The notes: generated by a model not told the origin, from the letters alone. A DNA stretch of 64,000 bases from CAYPZL01 sp964415045 (GCA_964415045.1 CAYPZL010000005.1:12530-76529); one strand, 5' to 3'; numbered from the stretch's first letter, positions 26,330 to 34,884 are shown. Numbers and translations are program-made.

Positions 26330-26457
26330 GCATAAACCATAAGACCCGCAAACGCCACCAAAATCCACCCAATCCCCAATCCCCAATTCCCCCTCCACCC
26401 TTCACTCTCTCCAGAGCCTTCCACCTTTCACGTCTTTCCAACCGTCGTGGTCCGAAT
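26330..26457. repeat. Pyrimidine-rich low-complexity tract (CAATCCC words)
   Basis: The plus strand is almost free of G here and repeats CAATCCC/CCACC-type words (AATCCACCCAATCCCCAATC and similar), then CTTCCACCTTTCAC. No gene is visible between the lipoprotein start and the MITE-like element. Confidence 0.6.
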
Positions 26458-26550
26458 CATTTTCCCTTGACACCCCCCCCGCATCCAAAACGAGATTACA
26501 CGACAGGTGAAACGTATCGCCCGTGCGGACACAAGAAGGACGATTGGATT

Positions 26551-26668
26551 GTCATGCTGAACGAAACAACGTGGAGTGAAGCATCTGGCTTGCGGATGAG
26601 AAGCGGCCGTGTTCCTGAAGGTGACTCTGACTGCGGAACCCAGATCCTTCGCTTCGCTCAGGATGACA
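26551..26668. repeat. MITE-like element, 118 bp, with 16-bp terminal inverted repeats
   Basis: TGTCATGCTGAACGAA (26551-26566) and the reverse complement of TTCGCTCAGGATGACA (26653-26668) match at 14 of 16 bases. The interior has no ORF of its own and ends with AGATCCTTCGC. Related fragments lie at 14311-14374 and 34722-34752. The ends look like a non-autonomous element, but no transposase gene is in the window and no target duplication is obvious. Confidence 0.6.
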
Positions 26669-26730
26669 AACGCGGCTTTGAAGTTGGATCGCAGGAGTAG
26701 ACGAGGCCCGCGTTGCGGGCGACAGACAGG

Positions 26731-27582
26731 ATGGAACCGAAGGAATACCAAATCCGGGCGTTGGATCGCGTCAAGGCGTATCTTGGGCTTCTGTATGATT
26801 GGAAGTGCAAGAACGCTGCGATCGTCGCCGAGCACGGCCCCGAAGTGGCGCTGGATTTCCCGGCCAAGGCCTGGGCCAAGATCGACGGGCTCTACAACGC
26901 CTATCACTCCCGCCGGGACGGCCTGGGACGACCTCTGCCCTGTTTCTGCCTGAAGGTCCCCACCGGCGGCGGCAAGACGTTCCTGGCGGTCAAGACCATC
27001 GACCTGATCAACACGACCTATCTCAAGAAACGCACGGGTCTGGTCCTGTGGGTGGTTCCGACCACACAGATTTACCGTCAGACGATCAAGAACCTCAAGG
27101 ACAGGGACCATCCTTATCGCCAGCACCTGGATATCGCCAGCGGTGGACGGACCGTCATTCTGGAAAAGACCGACCGCTTCACGCCGGAAGATATTGAGAC
27201 GAACCTCGTCGTCATGATGCTGATGCTTCCCTCGGCGTCGCGCAAGAACAAGGAAGTCTTGCGCGTCTTCAAGGACAGTGGCGGATTCGCCGAGTTCTTC
27301 CCCCCCGAGGATGCCGTTGAGGCCGGTGTCACCTTGCTTGAGCAAGTCCCAAATCTCGACACGTTCGAATCGCAGAATGCTTTTTGGGGCAAGCAGATCA
27401 AGACATCTCTCGGGAACACGCTGCGTCTCTTGAATCCGCTGATCATTCTCGACGAAGGGCACAAGGCCTACAGCGAAACGGCCCAGGGGACCCTTCGGGG
27501 CTTCAACCCTTCTATTCTCGTGGAACTCTCGGCGACGCCGGGCTGCGTCTATCAGCTTTCAGCAGGGGCTTCGAAGTCTTGA
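26731..27582 (+). pseudogene. Truncated type III restriction enzyme R-subunit (N-terminal helicase fragment)
   Basis: The frame starts at the ATG at 26731 (MEPKEYQIRAL), the normal start of type III Res-like DEAD helicases. Walker A is VPTGGGKTFLAVK, motif II is LIILDEGHKAYS, and motif III begins at ELSATP. Immediately after ELSATPG (about 27540) similarity stops and only ~14 unrelated codons follow before the stop at 27582. Those codons lie antisense to the 3' end of the next gene. The C-terminal helicase and nuclease domains are missing and no methylase subunit is nearby. This is a broken gene, truncated at a sharp breakpoint. Confidence 0.8.
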
Positions 27583-28606
27583 CGCACGCGTGATCGTGTT
27601 CGTCTTTGACCCACTCGGCGATTCGCTTGGCCATCTGGCGGACGGTGGCGGGGTCGCCGGAGGCGGCGGCCAGGGCGACGAGGAACCGCGTGTCGGATTT
27701 CACGTCGTCGATATAGGCGACGTCCAGTGAGTACGTGCTGATGAGCCCTCCCTTGTGGAAGAAGCGGGCGTCGGGAAAGACGGTTTCCACGGCCTTCTCC
27801 CAGGCGTAGGGTCCGGCGTCCTTGTTCTCGAGGCCGGTCAGCCCGTCGCCGCCCTCGATGATGAATCGTACCTGCTCGTCGGTGAGGCGGTACCGCTGCG
27901 ACGGGGGCAGGACGTGGTGGAACATGATGCGTCTGAGGCAATCGGCCAGCTCGCGGGTGGAGGTGCAGTTGCCGGTCGTGGAGCTCAGGACCGTCGCGCC
28001 GCGCTGCTCGGCGTACGAGACGCCCGACCAGCAGTGCTCCACCCGGACGGGGGCCCTTTCCCCGGCGTAGAGCGTGATCCGCTGCGGCTCCTCGTTCACG
28101 TACAGGGGCGGGCGGTGCGTGATGTAGTCGCGCATCAGCGCTGAGTGCGGAAATCCGCGCTCCGGGACGAGGAACTTCGTATTGATCCGGTCGATTCCCA
28201 CGAATCGCAACAGCAAGGTGTAATCCTCGTTCGACGAGCGGCGAAAGACCTCGCTAATCATCTCGCGCATCGTCCGGGCGCTGTCCAGGGTCCAGCGGTC
28301 GTTCGTCTTGCGCTCGAACACCAGCGCGCAGTCGGTCGGCACGCCCAGCTCATTGATGTACTCCAGCGCGGCCACCACGGTGTAGATCTTGATGGTGCTG
28401 GCCGGCCAGAAGTCCACGGCCTCGGCACTGTCGCGATAGTGGAACCACGCAAAGTTGGGGTCCGAACGTTCGCCCTTCACCAGGACCACCGTCGCCCATT
28501 TCTTCACGTCGGGCGAAATGTCGGCGAGAAGGTCGTCGAGGACCGCCGCGTGCAGGGAGGATGTGAGAACGACAAGAAGCAACATCGCCGCCTTTCTGTA
28601 GTCCAT
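27512..28606 (-). CDS. Exported class A beta-lactamase-like serine hydrolase, C-terminus possibly rearranged
   Basis: A 364-residue protein from the ATG at 28606 (AGGAG eight bases upstream). A signal peptide covers residues 1-20. The penicillin-recognising serine fold is shown by Ser70-x-x-Lys73 (PASTIK), SSN (124-126, replacing SDN) and HKGG (replacing KTG). The usual class A Glu is not evident, so it may be a peptidase or esterase rather than a lactamase. The last ~12 residues (RRSPASPRVPRE) are antisense to the helicase motif III sequence, so the gene's original stop was probably lost in the same event that truncated the helicase. Confidence 0.75.
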   Translation of the reverse strand: MDYRKAAMLLLVVLTSSLHAAVLDDLLADISPDVKKWATVVLVKGERSDPNFAWFHYRDSAEAVDFWPASTIKIYTVVAALEYINELGVPTDCALVFERKTNDRWTLDSARTMREMISEVFRRSSNEDYTLLLRFVGIDRINTKFLVPERGFPHSALMRDYITHRPPLYVNEEPQRITLYAGERAPVRVEHCWSGVSYAEQRGATVLSSTTGNCTSTRELADCLRRIMFHHVLPPSQRYRLTDEQVRFIIEGGDGLTGLENKDAGPYAWEKAVETVFPDARFFHKGGLISTYSLDVAYIDDVKSDTRFLVALAAASGDPATVRQMAKRIAEWVKDEHDHACVKTSKPLLKADRRSPASPRVPRE

Positions 28607-28889
28607 GTTCGCCACTCCTGTATCGAGGTCTGCGTTTGTGGCAGGGCAGGGCCCGTGCCAGGCGTGGGCGGTTCCACTTTGCGCCCGTCAGACGTTCCGA
28701 CGCATTAGTTTCGCACCGCCGGCCGGCCCATATTCGCCGATGGAGAGGAAAAAATCAAATCCACCCTCAAAGTGCGTCAGCGACGACCGCACGGCCCGCC
28801 CGTTCTCCGTGGGCTGGTGTCCTCGCGTGAGTTGATTCGCATTCTGGCGGGCAGCGAAGCCCGGAGTCGGAAGGGAGGGAATAAAAGGG

Positions 28890-28918
28890 TTCAACTTTGC
28901 GTCTGTCTGGGGTAGAAT
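28890..28918 (+). promoter_or_regulatory. Putative promoter of the Gfo/Idh/MocA oxidoreductase gene
   Basis: TTCAAC (28890-28895) and TAGAAT (28913-28918) are 17 bp apart, about 100 bp before the gene. The rest of 28607-28889 contains no supported gene. Confidence 0.4.
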
Positions 28919-29018
28919 GACGAGCACACGGGTTTGGGGTCCGCGTGTGCATCCTACGCCGGGGTCCGGCTTGCACGAGGGTCAAAATATGCCTTGAAGG
29001 CAGCGAAAGGAGCAAATG

Positions 29019-30491
29019 ATGAGTCAAGTGAGTCGTCGGAGGTTTTTGAAGCGTGGTCTGGCTGCTACGGCCGGTTCGTATGCGGCCCTGTCGTCGGTGG
29101 GGGGGCTGATGCCCAGCGTATTGGGCGCCAACGATGAGATTCGCGTCGCGGTGGCCGGAATTCGGGGCCGGGGCAACGGCCATATCAACCACTTCCAGAG
29201 CCTCAAGGGTGTAAAGGTGGTGGCCCTGTGCGATCCGGACAAGAAGGTTCTGGCTGAGCGCATGAAGCAGGTAAAAGACAAATACGGCACCGACGTGAAG
29301 GGGGATATCGACATCCGCAAGATCCTGGACCTTAAGGACGTCGATGTCCTGGTGATCGCCACGCCGAACCACTGGCATTCGCTCATGACGATCTGGGCCT
29401 GCCAGGCGGGCAAGGACGTGTACGTCGAGAAGCCGGTGAGCCACTCGATCTGGGAAGGCCGCAAGATGGTGGAAGCGGCCCGCAAGTACAATCGGATCGT
29501 GCAGGCCGGGACGCAGCAGCGCTCGTGTCCGGCCACGATTGAGGCCGCCCGCGACATCCGGGCCGGAAAGTACGGCAAAGTTCAGTGGGTCCATTGCTCG
29601 AAGCTGGGCGCTCGGGGGCCCATAGGCAAGGTGGCGTCTCCGCAGCCGGTGCCCGAGCATATCGACTACAATCTCTGGGCCGGTCCGGCTCCCATGACGC
29701 CGGTCATGCGCAAGCAATTCCACTACGACTGGCACTGGCAGTGGAACTGGGGCGACGGCGAAATGGCCAACTGGGGCGTGCACTACCTCGACGATCTGCA
29801 CCACATTCTGGGTTGGAAGGATATTCCCGACAAGGTGGTCGCGGCGGGCAACCGGTTCGCCTGGGACGACAACGGCGAAACGCCGAACATGCATTTCGCC
29901 CTGTTGCATTACGACGGCCTGCCGGTGGTAATCGACATTCGCAACCTGCCCGATCCCAAGCGGCGGGGCGGCAAGAGCGGGGCGGTCTACCTCGGCTCGC
30001 GCGGCGGCAACCACATCCAGTGCGAGGCCGGCTACATTCGCATCTCGCGCGGCGGCGGCTGGTTCTACGACAACGACGGCAAGCGCGTCCACCAGTACAA
30101 GGGCAACGCCGGCTCCGGGCACGCGCAGAACTTCATCGATGCCGTCCGCAGCCGTCGTCGGCAGGACCAGGCGGCCGAGATCGCGGTGGGCCACCAGAGC
30201 ACGGCGATTTGCCACCAAGCCAATCTGGCCTGGCGCGCCGGCTCGCAAGCCTCGGTCGACGAGGTGCGCGAGGCCATGAAATCGCACGAAGACGCGCTGA
30301 ACACGCTGAAGGATATGCTCGAGCAAATCGACGGCAACGGCGTGGATCTGGCCAGGGAGCACTTCGTTCTGGGCCCGGCCTTGACCTACGATCGCGCCAG
30401 CGAGCGATTCACCGGGCCGAATGCGCAAAAGGCCAACAAGTACGTCAAATGCTCCTACCGCGATGGGTTTGTCGTGCCGGAAAGCGTATAG
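29019..30491 (+). CDS. Tat-exported Gfo/Idh/MocA-family oxidoreductase
   Basis: The ATG at 29019 is chosen over 29016 because AAGGAG is then six bases away; this gives 490 residues. SRRRFLKRGL at the N-terminus is a twin-arginine signal. A Rossmann motif (AVAGIRGRGNGH) and the substrate-side EKPVSHS (the conserved EKP lysine) define the NAD(P)-dependent oxidoreductase family. Members act on sugars, inositols or amino sugars. A Trp-rich segment (HYDWHWQWNWGDGEMANWG) is characteristic of the planctomycete/Bacteroidetes subgroup. The substrate cannot be determined. Confidence 0.93.
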   Translation: MSQVSRRRFLKRGLAATAGSYAALSSVGGLMPSVLGANDEIRVAVAGIRGRGNGHINHFQSLKGVKVVALCDPDKKVLAERMKQVKDKYGTDVKGDIDIRKILDLKDVDVLVIATPNHWHSLMTIWACQAGKDVYVEKPVSHSIWEGRKMVEAARKYNRIVQAGTQQRSCPATIEAARDIRAGKYGKVQWVHCSKLGARGPIGKVASPQPVPEHIDYNLWAGPAPMTPVMRKQFHYDWHWQWNWGDGEMANWGVHYLDDLHHILGWKDIPDKVVAAGNRFAWDDNGETPNMHFALLHYDGLPVVIDIRNLPDPKRRGGKSGAVYLGSRGGNHIQCEAGYIRISRGGGWFYDNDGKRVHQYKGNAGSGHAQNFIDAVRSRRRQDQAAEIAVGHQSTAICHQANLAWRAGSQASVDEVREAMKSHEDALNTLKDMLEQIDGNGVDLAREHFVLGPALTYDRASERFTGPNAQKANKYVKCSYRDGFVVPESV

Positions 30492-30715
30492 TACACGCAT
30501 GATAAGATAAGATGAGCGGACGGGCGCATACGCGGCGTCACGTCCGTGACCGATTCGTCCAACGGGCGGCACCGCGCGCAACGTTGGTGCTGCCCTCCGT
30601 CGCACCCGGTGGGGGGATAACATTTCGTTTTTGCTGTGCTACCTTCTGGTCTCTTGCCGGTACGTTGGGCAAGCCGGAGGGCGGCCGCACGGGTAGATTG
30701 AACAATCGGAGCAGG

Positions 30716-32746
30716 ATGGCACGGAAGTTTACGCTCAAATCTCGAACCGCAGCGGGCGATATCGATTTCTCCGCCGACCTGAACCCCGAGCAACTGGCGG
30801 TGGCGACCGCTCCGGGCGGACCGATGCTGGTGGTCGCGGGCGCCGGCAGTGGTAAGACGCGGGCGCTGACCTATCGTCTGGCCTGGCTGGTGCATCACGG
30901 CATCGAGCCGGGCCGGATCATGCTCGTGACCTTCACCAACCGCGCGGCTCGCGAGATGCTCAGCCGCGTCGAGGTGCTCGTCAAGCAGCGGACGCGCGAA
31001 ATTTGGGGCGGCACCTTCCATCACATCGCCAATCGCATCCTGCGCACGCACGGCAAGCGGCTGGACATCGCGCCGGACTTCACGATCCTCGATCGGGAGG
31101 ACTCCAAGGACCTGCTGGCCTCGTGCGTGCAGGAGGCCGGCGTGGACACCAAACAGCGGCGCTTCCCGCAGAAGAACGTGCTGGCGGCGATTTCCAGCTT
31201 CGTTCAGAACACGCTCGACCCGCTGGAGACGGTCATCAGCACGCGGTTCCCGATGTTCATCCAGGAGCTCGACGGCATCGAGAAGGTGCTCGTGCTCTAC
31301 ACGGCCAAGAAACGCCGGCGGCAGCTTCTGGACTTCGACGATCTGCTGAGCGCCTGGCTGCGACTGATGAGCGAGCACGACGACGTGCGCGAGATGCTCG
31401 CCGGCCAGTTCCTGCACATTCTCGTCGATGAGTACCAGGACACCAACGCCATCCAGGGCGCGATCGTCGATCTGCTCGCCTCCCGGCATCGCAACCTGGC
31501 GGTGGTCGGCGACGATTCGCAGTCGATCTACAGCTTCCGGGGCGCGAGCTTCGAAAACATCATCACGTTCACGGACCGCTACCCCGAGGCCCGGGAATAT
31601 CGCCTCGAAACGAACTACCGCTCGGTGCCTGAGATTCTGACGCTGGCCAACGCCAGCATCGCCCAGAACGCTCGCCGGCTGCCGAAGACCCTGCGGGCCA
31701 TCCGCTCGTCGGGCCTCAAGCCCACCGTGGTGCCGTGCCAGGACCACTTCACGCAGTCGCGCTTCATCGCCGAGTACGTGCTGCACCTGCTGGACGAGGG
31801 CCGCTGCCTCAACGACGTCGCGGTGCTCTACCGTAGCCATTGGCACTCGCTGGAGATACAATTGGAGTTTCAGCGTCGTAATATCCCGTTCCAGATTCGC
31901 GGCGGCCTGCGTTTCTTCGAGCAGGCGCACATGAAGGACGTTCTGTGCTACATGCGCGTCCTGCAGAACCCGCGCGACGAGCTGGCCTGGCTGCGATTGC
32001 TCAAGATGCTGCCGCGGGTGGGCAGCGCCCTGTCGCGACGCGTGTGGCGCCGGATCGGCGATGCGGCGGACCCGTTCAACGAGATCTTCACCACCGAAAC
32101 CGCCAGCCTCCTGCCGGCCAGCGCCCGGCCCTTCTACGGGGAGTTCACGCATCTGCTGAAGAAGACGGCCGAGCTGGACTCGCCGGGCGAGATTATCGAT
32201 CTGGTTCTGAAGGAATTCTACGACGACTACCTCGTCTCGCACTACGACGGAGCGGCGATGCGGCGGGAGGACATCCGCGCCCTGGCGAACTTCGCGGGCC
32301 AGTACCAGAACGTCGAGGCGTTTCTGGCCGATGTGTCGCTGGCGGGGGAGTTCTCGGGCGAGACGTGCGTGGCCGGACCGACCGAGCAGGAATTCGTCAT
32401 CCTCAGCACCGTCCATCAGGCCAAGGGGCTGGAATGGCCCGTGGTCTTCATCCCCTGGCTGGCCGACGGCCGCTTCCCGACCGACATGGCCATGAACAAG
32501 GACGAAGACCTCCAGGAAGAACGCCGCGTTTTCCACGTCGCCGTCACCCGCGCACGAGACGAAATCTATCTCGTCGTCCCCCAGGTCTACCGCAACCGCG
32601 GCGGCAACCTGATCATGATGAAGCCCAGCCGTTTCCTCACTGAATTGTCCCAAGACCTCACCGAACCCATGGAACTCGAAGAAGGCCTCCCTCACCTAAT
32701 CGCCGGCCCCGACCCTAACCTGCTGCCCGCTCCCGAAGAATCGTAG
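30716..32746 (+). CDS. UvrD/Rep-family ATP-dependent DNA helicase
   Basis: The 676-residue protein starts at the ATG at 30716; the longer frame from 30512 reads through the upstream gap. All superfamily 1 motifs are visible: Walker A GAGSGKTRALT, motif Ia TFTNRAAREM, DEYQDTN (motif II), GDDSQSIYSFRGA (III), ETNYRS (IV), TVHQAKGLEW (V) and VAVTRARDE (VI). It unwinds duplex DNA 3' to 5' in repair and replication restart. Length and motif spelling fit a short UvrD/PcrA-type helicase. It follows the oxidoreductase gene after 224 bp and has no operon partner. Confidence 0.94.
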   Translation: MARKFTLKSRTAAGDIDFSADLNPEQLAVATAPGGPMLVVAGAGSGKTRALTYRLAWLVHHGIEPGRIMLVTFTNRAAREMLSRVEVLVKQRTREIWGGTFHHIANRILRTHGKRLDIAPDFTILDREDSKDLLASCVQEAGVDTKQRRFPQKNVLAAISSFVQNTLDPLETVISTRFPMFIQELDGIEKVLVLYTAKKRRRQLLDFDDLLSAWLRLMSEHDDVREMLAGQFLHILVDEYQDTNAIQGAIVDLLASRHRNLAVVGDDSQSIYSFRGASFENIITFTDRYPEAREYRLETNYRSVPEILTLANASIAQNARRLPKTLRAIRSSGLKPTVVPCQDHFTQSRFIAEYVLHLLDEGRCLNDVAVLYRSHWHSLEIQLEFQRRNIPFQIRGGLRFFEQAHMKDVLCYMRVLQNPRDELAWLRLLKMLPRVGSALSRRVWRRIGDAADPFNEIFTTETASLLPASARPFYGEFTHLLKKTAELDSPGEIIDLVLKEFYDDYLVSHYDGAAMRREDIRALANFAGQYQNVEAFLADVSLAGEFSGETCVAGPTEQEFVILSTVHQAKGLEWPVVFIPWLADGRFPTDMAMNKDEDLQEERRVFHVAVTRARDEIYLVVPQVYRNRGGNLIMMKPSRFLTELSQDLTEPMELEEGLPHLIAGPDPNLLPAPEES

Positions 32747-32866
32747 AGTTGCCCATCGTAAAATCGTTTTGTTACGCCATTGCATTGTGTCTCCACGTGT
32801 GCTACCATTCGAACGATAGGCGCAGGAAGCCGTGATACTGCAATTTTTGGATCTGCGGAGAGATCA

Positions 32867-33016
32867 ATGGCACTACCGCTTAGAGAGTCACGTGCAATTG
32901 CCGACTTGGCCGAGTTGCTCTACGACTTTCTCCCAGGCTCCGGAAGCCCTCGCTGGAAGGGACATGTCTCGTTCAAAACGGTGGCAGAGAAGGTTGGCGT
33001 AGGGGACTTTTCGTAA
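32867..33016 (+). pseudogene. Remnant of an unidentified gene (49 codons, truncated)
   Basis: An ATG at 32867 with GGAGAG six bases upstream opens a 49-residue frame (MALPLRESRAIADLAELLYD ...) that ends at a TAA after VGVGDFS. The first 40 residues look like the ordered N-terminal helix-strand of a larger protein, and the frame stops about 80 bp before the left inverted repeat of the GxxExxY unit. I do not recognise the parent family with certainty. Confidence 0.4.
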
Positions 33017-33094
33017 GCGGCGAAGTGTTGTGAGTATTCTGGCGGAGGCAAAGCGGAACTATGGTTCACAACCAGTTGCGAAGAGAGAGATATT

Positions 33095-33533
33095 TCGCGC
33101 AGAGACGCGGAGGCGCAGAGGATGACGGAAAATGAATTAGGCACGATCATCGTTGAGTCAGCTATTACGGTTCACCGCGAACTCGGACCAGGGCTTTTGG
33201 AAGCAGTGTATGAGGTTGCTTTGATGCACGAATTGCAGGCGCGCGGCCTGAGGGTTGAACGTCAGGTGCCGATCCCGATCAGGTACAAGGGGATTGGATT
33301 CGAGGAAGGCTTTCGAGCGGACATCCTCGTCGATGGCAGGATCATCCTGGAACTGAAATCGGTGGAGAGAACGACGGCGGCCCACAAAAAGCAGATCCAG
33401 ACCTATGTTCGACTTGCAGGGTGTAGACTGGGGTATTTGCTCAATTTCGGGCAAGCCCTGCTGAAAGACGGAATCACGCGCGCCGTCAATGGCCTGGAAG
33501 AGTGATTCTCTGCGCCTCGGCGTCTCTGCGCGA
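33095..33533. mobile_element. Inverted-repeat-bounded unit carrying a GxxExxY gene
   Basis: A 26-base sequence (33095-33120, beginning TCGCGCAGAGACGC) recurs as its reverse complement at 33508-33533 with one mismatch in 26. The single ORF (33122-33505) lies one base inside the left copy and two bases inside the right copy, so the repeats frame the gene exactly. Part of the left repeat also supplies the ribosome site (GGAGG). No transposase is present and no clear target duplication is seen. A unit of ~440 bp with near-perfect ends is consistent with a mobile cassette, but movement is inferred. Confidence 0.6.
33122..33505 (+). CDS. GxxExxY protein, PD-(D/E)XK nuclease-like
   Basis: This 127-residue protein has the name-giving motif ELGPGLLEAVYE (Gly22, Glu27, Tyr30) and a later core DILV...IILELKSV with Asp67, Glu77 and Lys79 in the D...ExK arrangement of PD-(D/E)XK nucleases. 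The long helix KKQIQTYVRLAG follows, as expected in the fold. The biological role of the family is not established. Expression may be limited because the two flanking repeats can pair in the mRNA and mask the ribosome site. The gene has no partner; its repeats are the most telling context. Confidence 0.9.
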   Translation: MTENELGTIIVESAITVHRELGPGLLEAVYEVALMHELQARGLRVERQVPIPIRYKGIGFEEGFRADILVDGRIILELKSVERTTAAHKKQIQTYVRLAGCRLGYLLNFGQALLKDGITRAVNGLEE

Positions 33534-33744
33534 GAAGGAACAGCCTGAAAGGCGCAGGAGTAAGTCTGCCAGTGGCAGCTCTCATGTCCCCGGACGCGCC
33601 CTGTATGCACTTTTTTACGCTGTCGGTCCTATATTATGGCGGGTGCTTGGTGAGCGTGCGGCGTGGGGGAAAAAGTGGCGGGGAGGGGCTGGTTTTGTTC
33701 GGTTTTTGTTTGGGTTTTGAAGGGGGGCTGGCCGATAGAAGAAT

Positions 33745-33766
33745 CATGCCCGTTTGGCATGTTTTT
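33745..33766 (+). terminator. Rho-independent terminator-like hairpin
   Basis: CATGCC (33745-33750), a 5-base loop CGTTT and GGCATG (33756-33761) form a perfect 6-bp stem followed by five T residues. It lies 240 bp after the GxxExxY gene and before lexA and could end transcripts from upstream. Confidence 0.6.
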
Positions 33767-33794
33767 GAAACCCTCAAAGCCTGGAGTACCAAGG

Positions 33795-34286
33795 ATGGAT
33801 ACGTACGGAGCAGGACGGATCGAACCGGTGGTGAAATTCGGTCCCGGGGGCGATTATTCCACCATCTGGCCGACCGATGAGACGTCGTTGTGCGACCCGT
33901 CGGCCGGCGCCCTGACGAAATTCCTGGCCTGCCTGACGGAGGTGGTCGGCGTGCTTGCGGGGACGCGGTGCGGGCGAGCGGCCGATGCAGGGTGCCTGAG
34001 CGATCCAGCTACTATCACGAAGGAGGACACCGGCCATGAGGCCCAGAGACATCGACTCGATCGAAGGACTGACGCCCCGTCAACTGAGAGTCCTGCAACG
34101 CATCGCGGATTTCCACGACAGGCAATGCTATTCCCCGACGATAGCGGAGCTGGCGAAGGAACTGAGCCTAAGCCGAAGCACCGTGTTCGAACATATCGGC
34201 GAGCTGCAAAGAAAAGGATTGCTCACGACTTCGCCGGGCAAGGCTCGCTCTTTGAAGTTGACTTCAAGAGGGCGAAGACTGCATAG
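33795..34286 (+). CDS. Possible ORF upstream of and overlapping lexA (doubtful)
   Basis: The frame begins MDTYGAGRIEPVVKFGPGGD with a weak AAGG immediately before the ATG. Third codon positions are strongly G or C for the first ~70 codons, as in real genes here, then the frame runs 250 bp into lexA without a stop, which argues against it being intact. It may be a short gene whose stop was lost, or coincidence. Function unknown. Confidence 0.25.
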   Translation: MDTYGAGRIEPVVKFGPGGDYSTIWPTDETSLCDPSAGALTKFLACLTEVVGVLAGTRCGRAADAGCLSDPATITKEDTGHEAQRHRLDRRTDAPSTESPATHRGFPRQAMLFPDDSGAGEGTEPKPKHRVRTYRRAAKKRIAHDFAGQGSLFEVDFKRAKTA

Positions 34287-34698
34287 GCACGTTGCCGACG
34301 AAAGCCCCGCACCGTCGGCGCAGGCTCTCTCGGGCATCCCCTTGCTGGGACAGGTCGCGGCCGGCATACCGGTCGAGGCGATCGAGAATCGCCAGAGCAT
34401 ATCGCTGGGCTCCTGCTTCAGCACCGGTGGCGACGTTTTCGCCTTGGAAGTCTCCGGCGACAGCATGATCGAAGAGAACATCTGCTCCGGTGACTACGTC
34501 GTCTGTCGCGCGGCCCGGACGGCGGAAAACGGCGACCTCGTCGTCGCCCTCGTGGACGACGGCGAGGCCACCCTCAAACGCTTCTACAAAGAGAAGGACA
34601 GAGTCCGCCTCCAGCCGGCCAACGCCCGCTATGAACCGATCTATTCCAACAACTGCCAAATCGAGGCCGTCGTCGTCGGCCTCCTGCGCAAGCTCTGA
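34036..34698 (+). CDS. lexA: LexA-type SOS repressor
   Basis: LexA represses DNA damage genes and is inactivated by RecA-stimulated self-cleavage. The 220-residue protein has an N-terminal winged helix (LTPRQLRVLQRIADF, then SPTIAELAKELSLSRSTVFEHIGEL) and a C-terminal peptidase S24 domain. The cleavage site is Ala109-Gly110 in GQVAAGIP; Ser143 (SGDSM) and Lys181 (ATLKRF) are the catalytic pair. AAGGAGG lies before the ATG. I could not recognise an SOS box upstream. Confidence 0.95.
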   Translation: MRPRDIDSIEGLTPRQLRVLQRIADFHDRQCYSPTIAELAKELSLSRSTVFEHIGELQRKGLLTTSPGKARSLKLTSRGRRLHRHVADESPAPSAQALSGIPLLGQVAAGIPVEAIENRQSISLGSCFSTGGDVFALEVSGDSMIEENICSGDYVVCRAARTAENGDLVVALVDDGEATLKRFYKEKDRVRLQPANARYEPIYSNNCQIEAVVVGLLRKL

Positions 34699-34721
34699 CG
34701 CACGGGCTGGTCGAGGACGTT

Positions 34722-34752
34722 GTTATCCTGAACGGCAGCGAAGGATCCGGGC
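34722..34752 (-). repeat. Fragment of the 26.6-kb element family
   Basis: GTTATCCTGAACGGCAGCGA, read on the other strand, gives GGATCCTTCGC...TTCAGGATAA, which resembles the right end of the MITE-like element at 26551-26668. It is a one-ended, decayed copy in the 310-bp gap between lexA and the beta-propeller gene. Confidence 0.4.
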
Positions 34753-34855
34753 AACGAGGGAGAGTTCTGCCAGTCCCAGGCCGGATGCCTGAAAACGGGT
34801 TGTTGATAACGGAATTGGCCGCCGCACGCAAGAGGGCGACAGGGAAAGCGGAGCC

Positions 34856-34884
34856 TTGCGACGGAGGCGGAAAGCTGCCATAAT
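34856..34884 (+). promoter_or_regulatory. Putative promoter of the beta-propeller gene
   Basis: TTGCGA (34856-34861) and CATAAT (34879-34884) are exactly 17 bp apart, about 120 bp before the gene at 35009. Confidence 0.4.

Noticed and set aside
26467..26500. Promoter at the 26.46-kb TTGACA
   Set aside because: No acceptable -10 lies at 16-18 bp, so only the shared 17-mer is reported.
30455..32695. 746-codon minus-strand frame opposite the UvrD-like helicase
   Set aside because: All helicase motifs lie on the plus strand. The opposite frame is a shadow.
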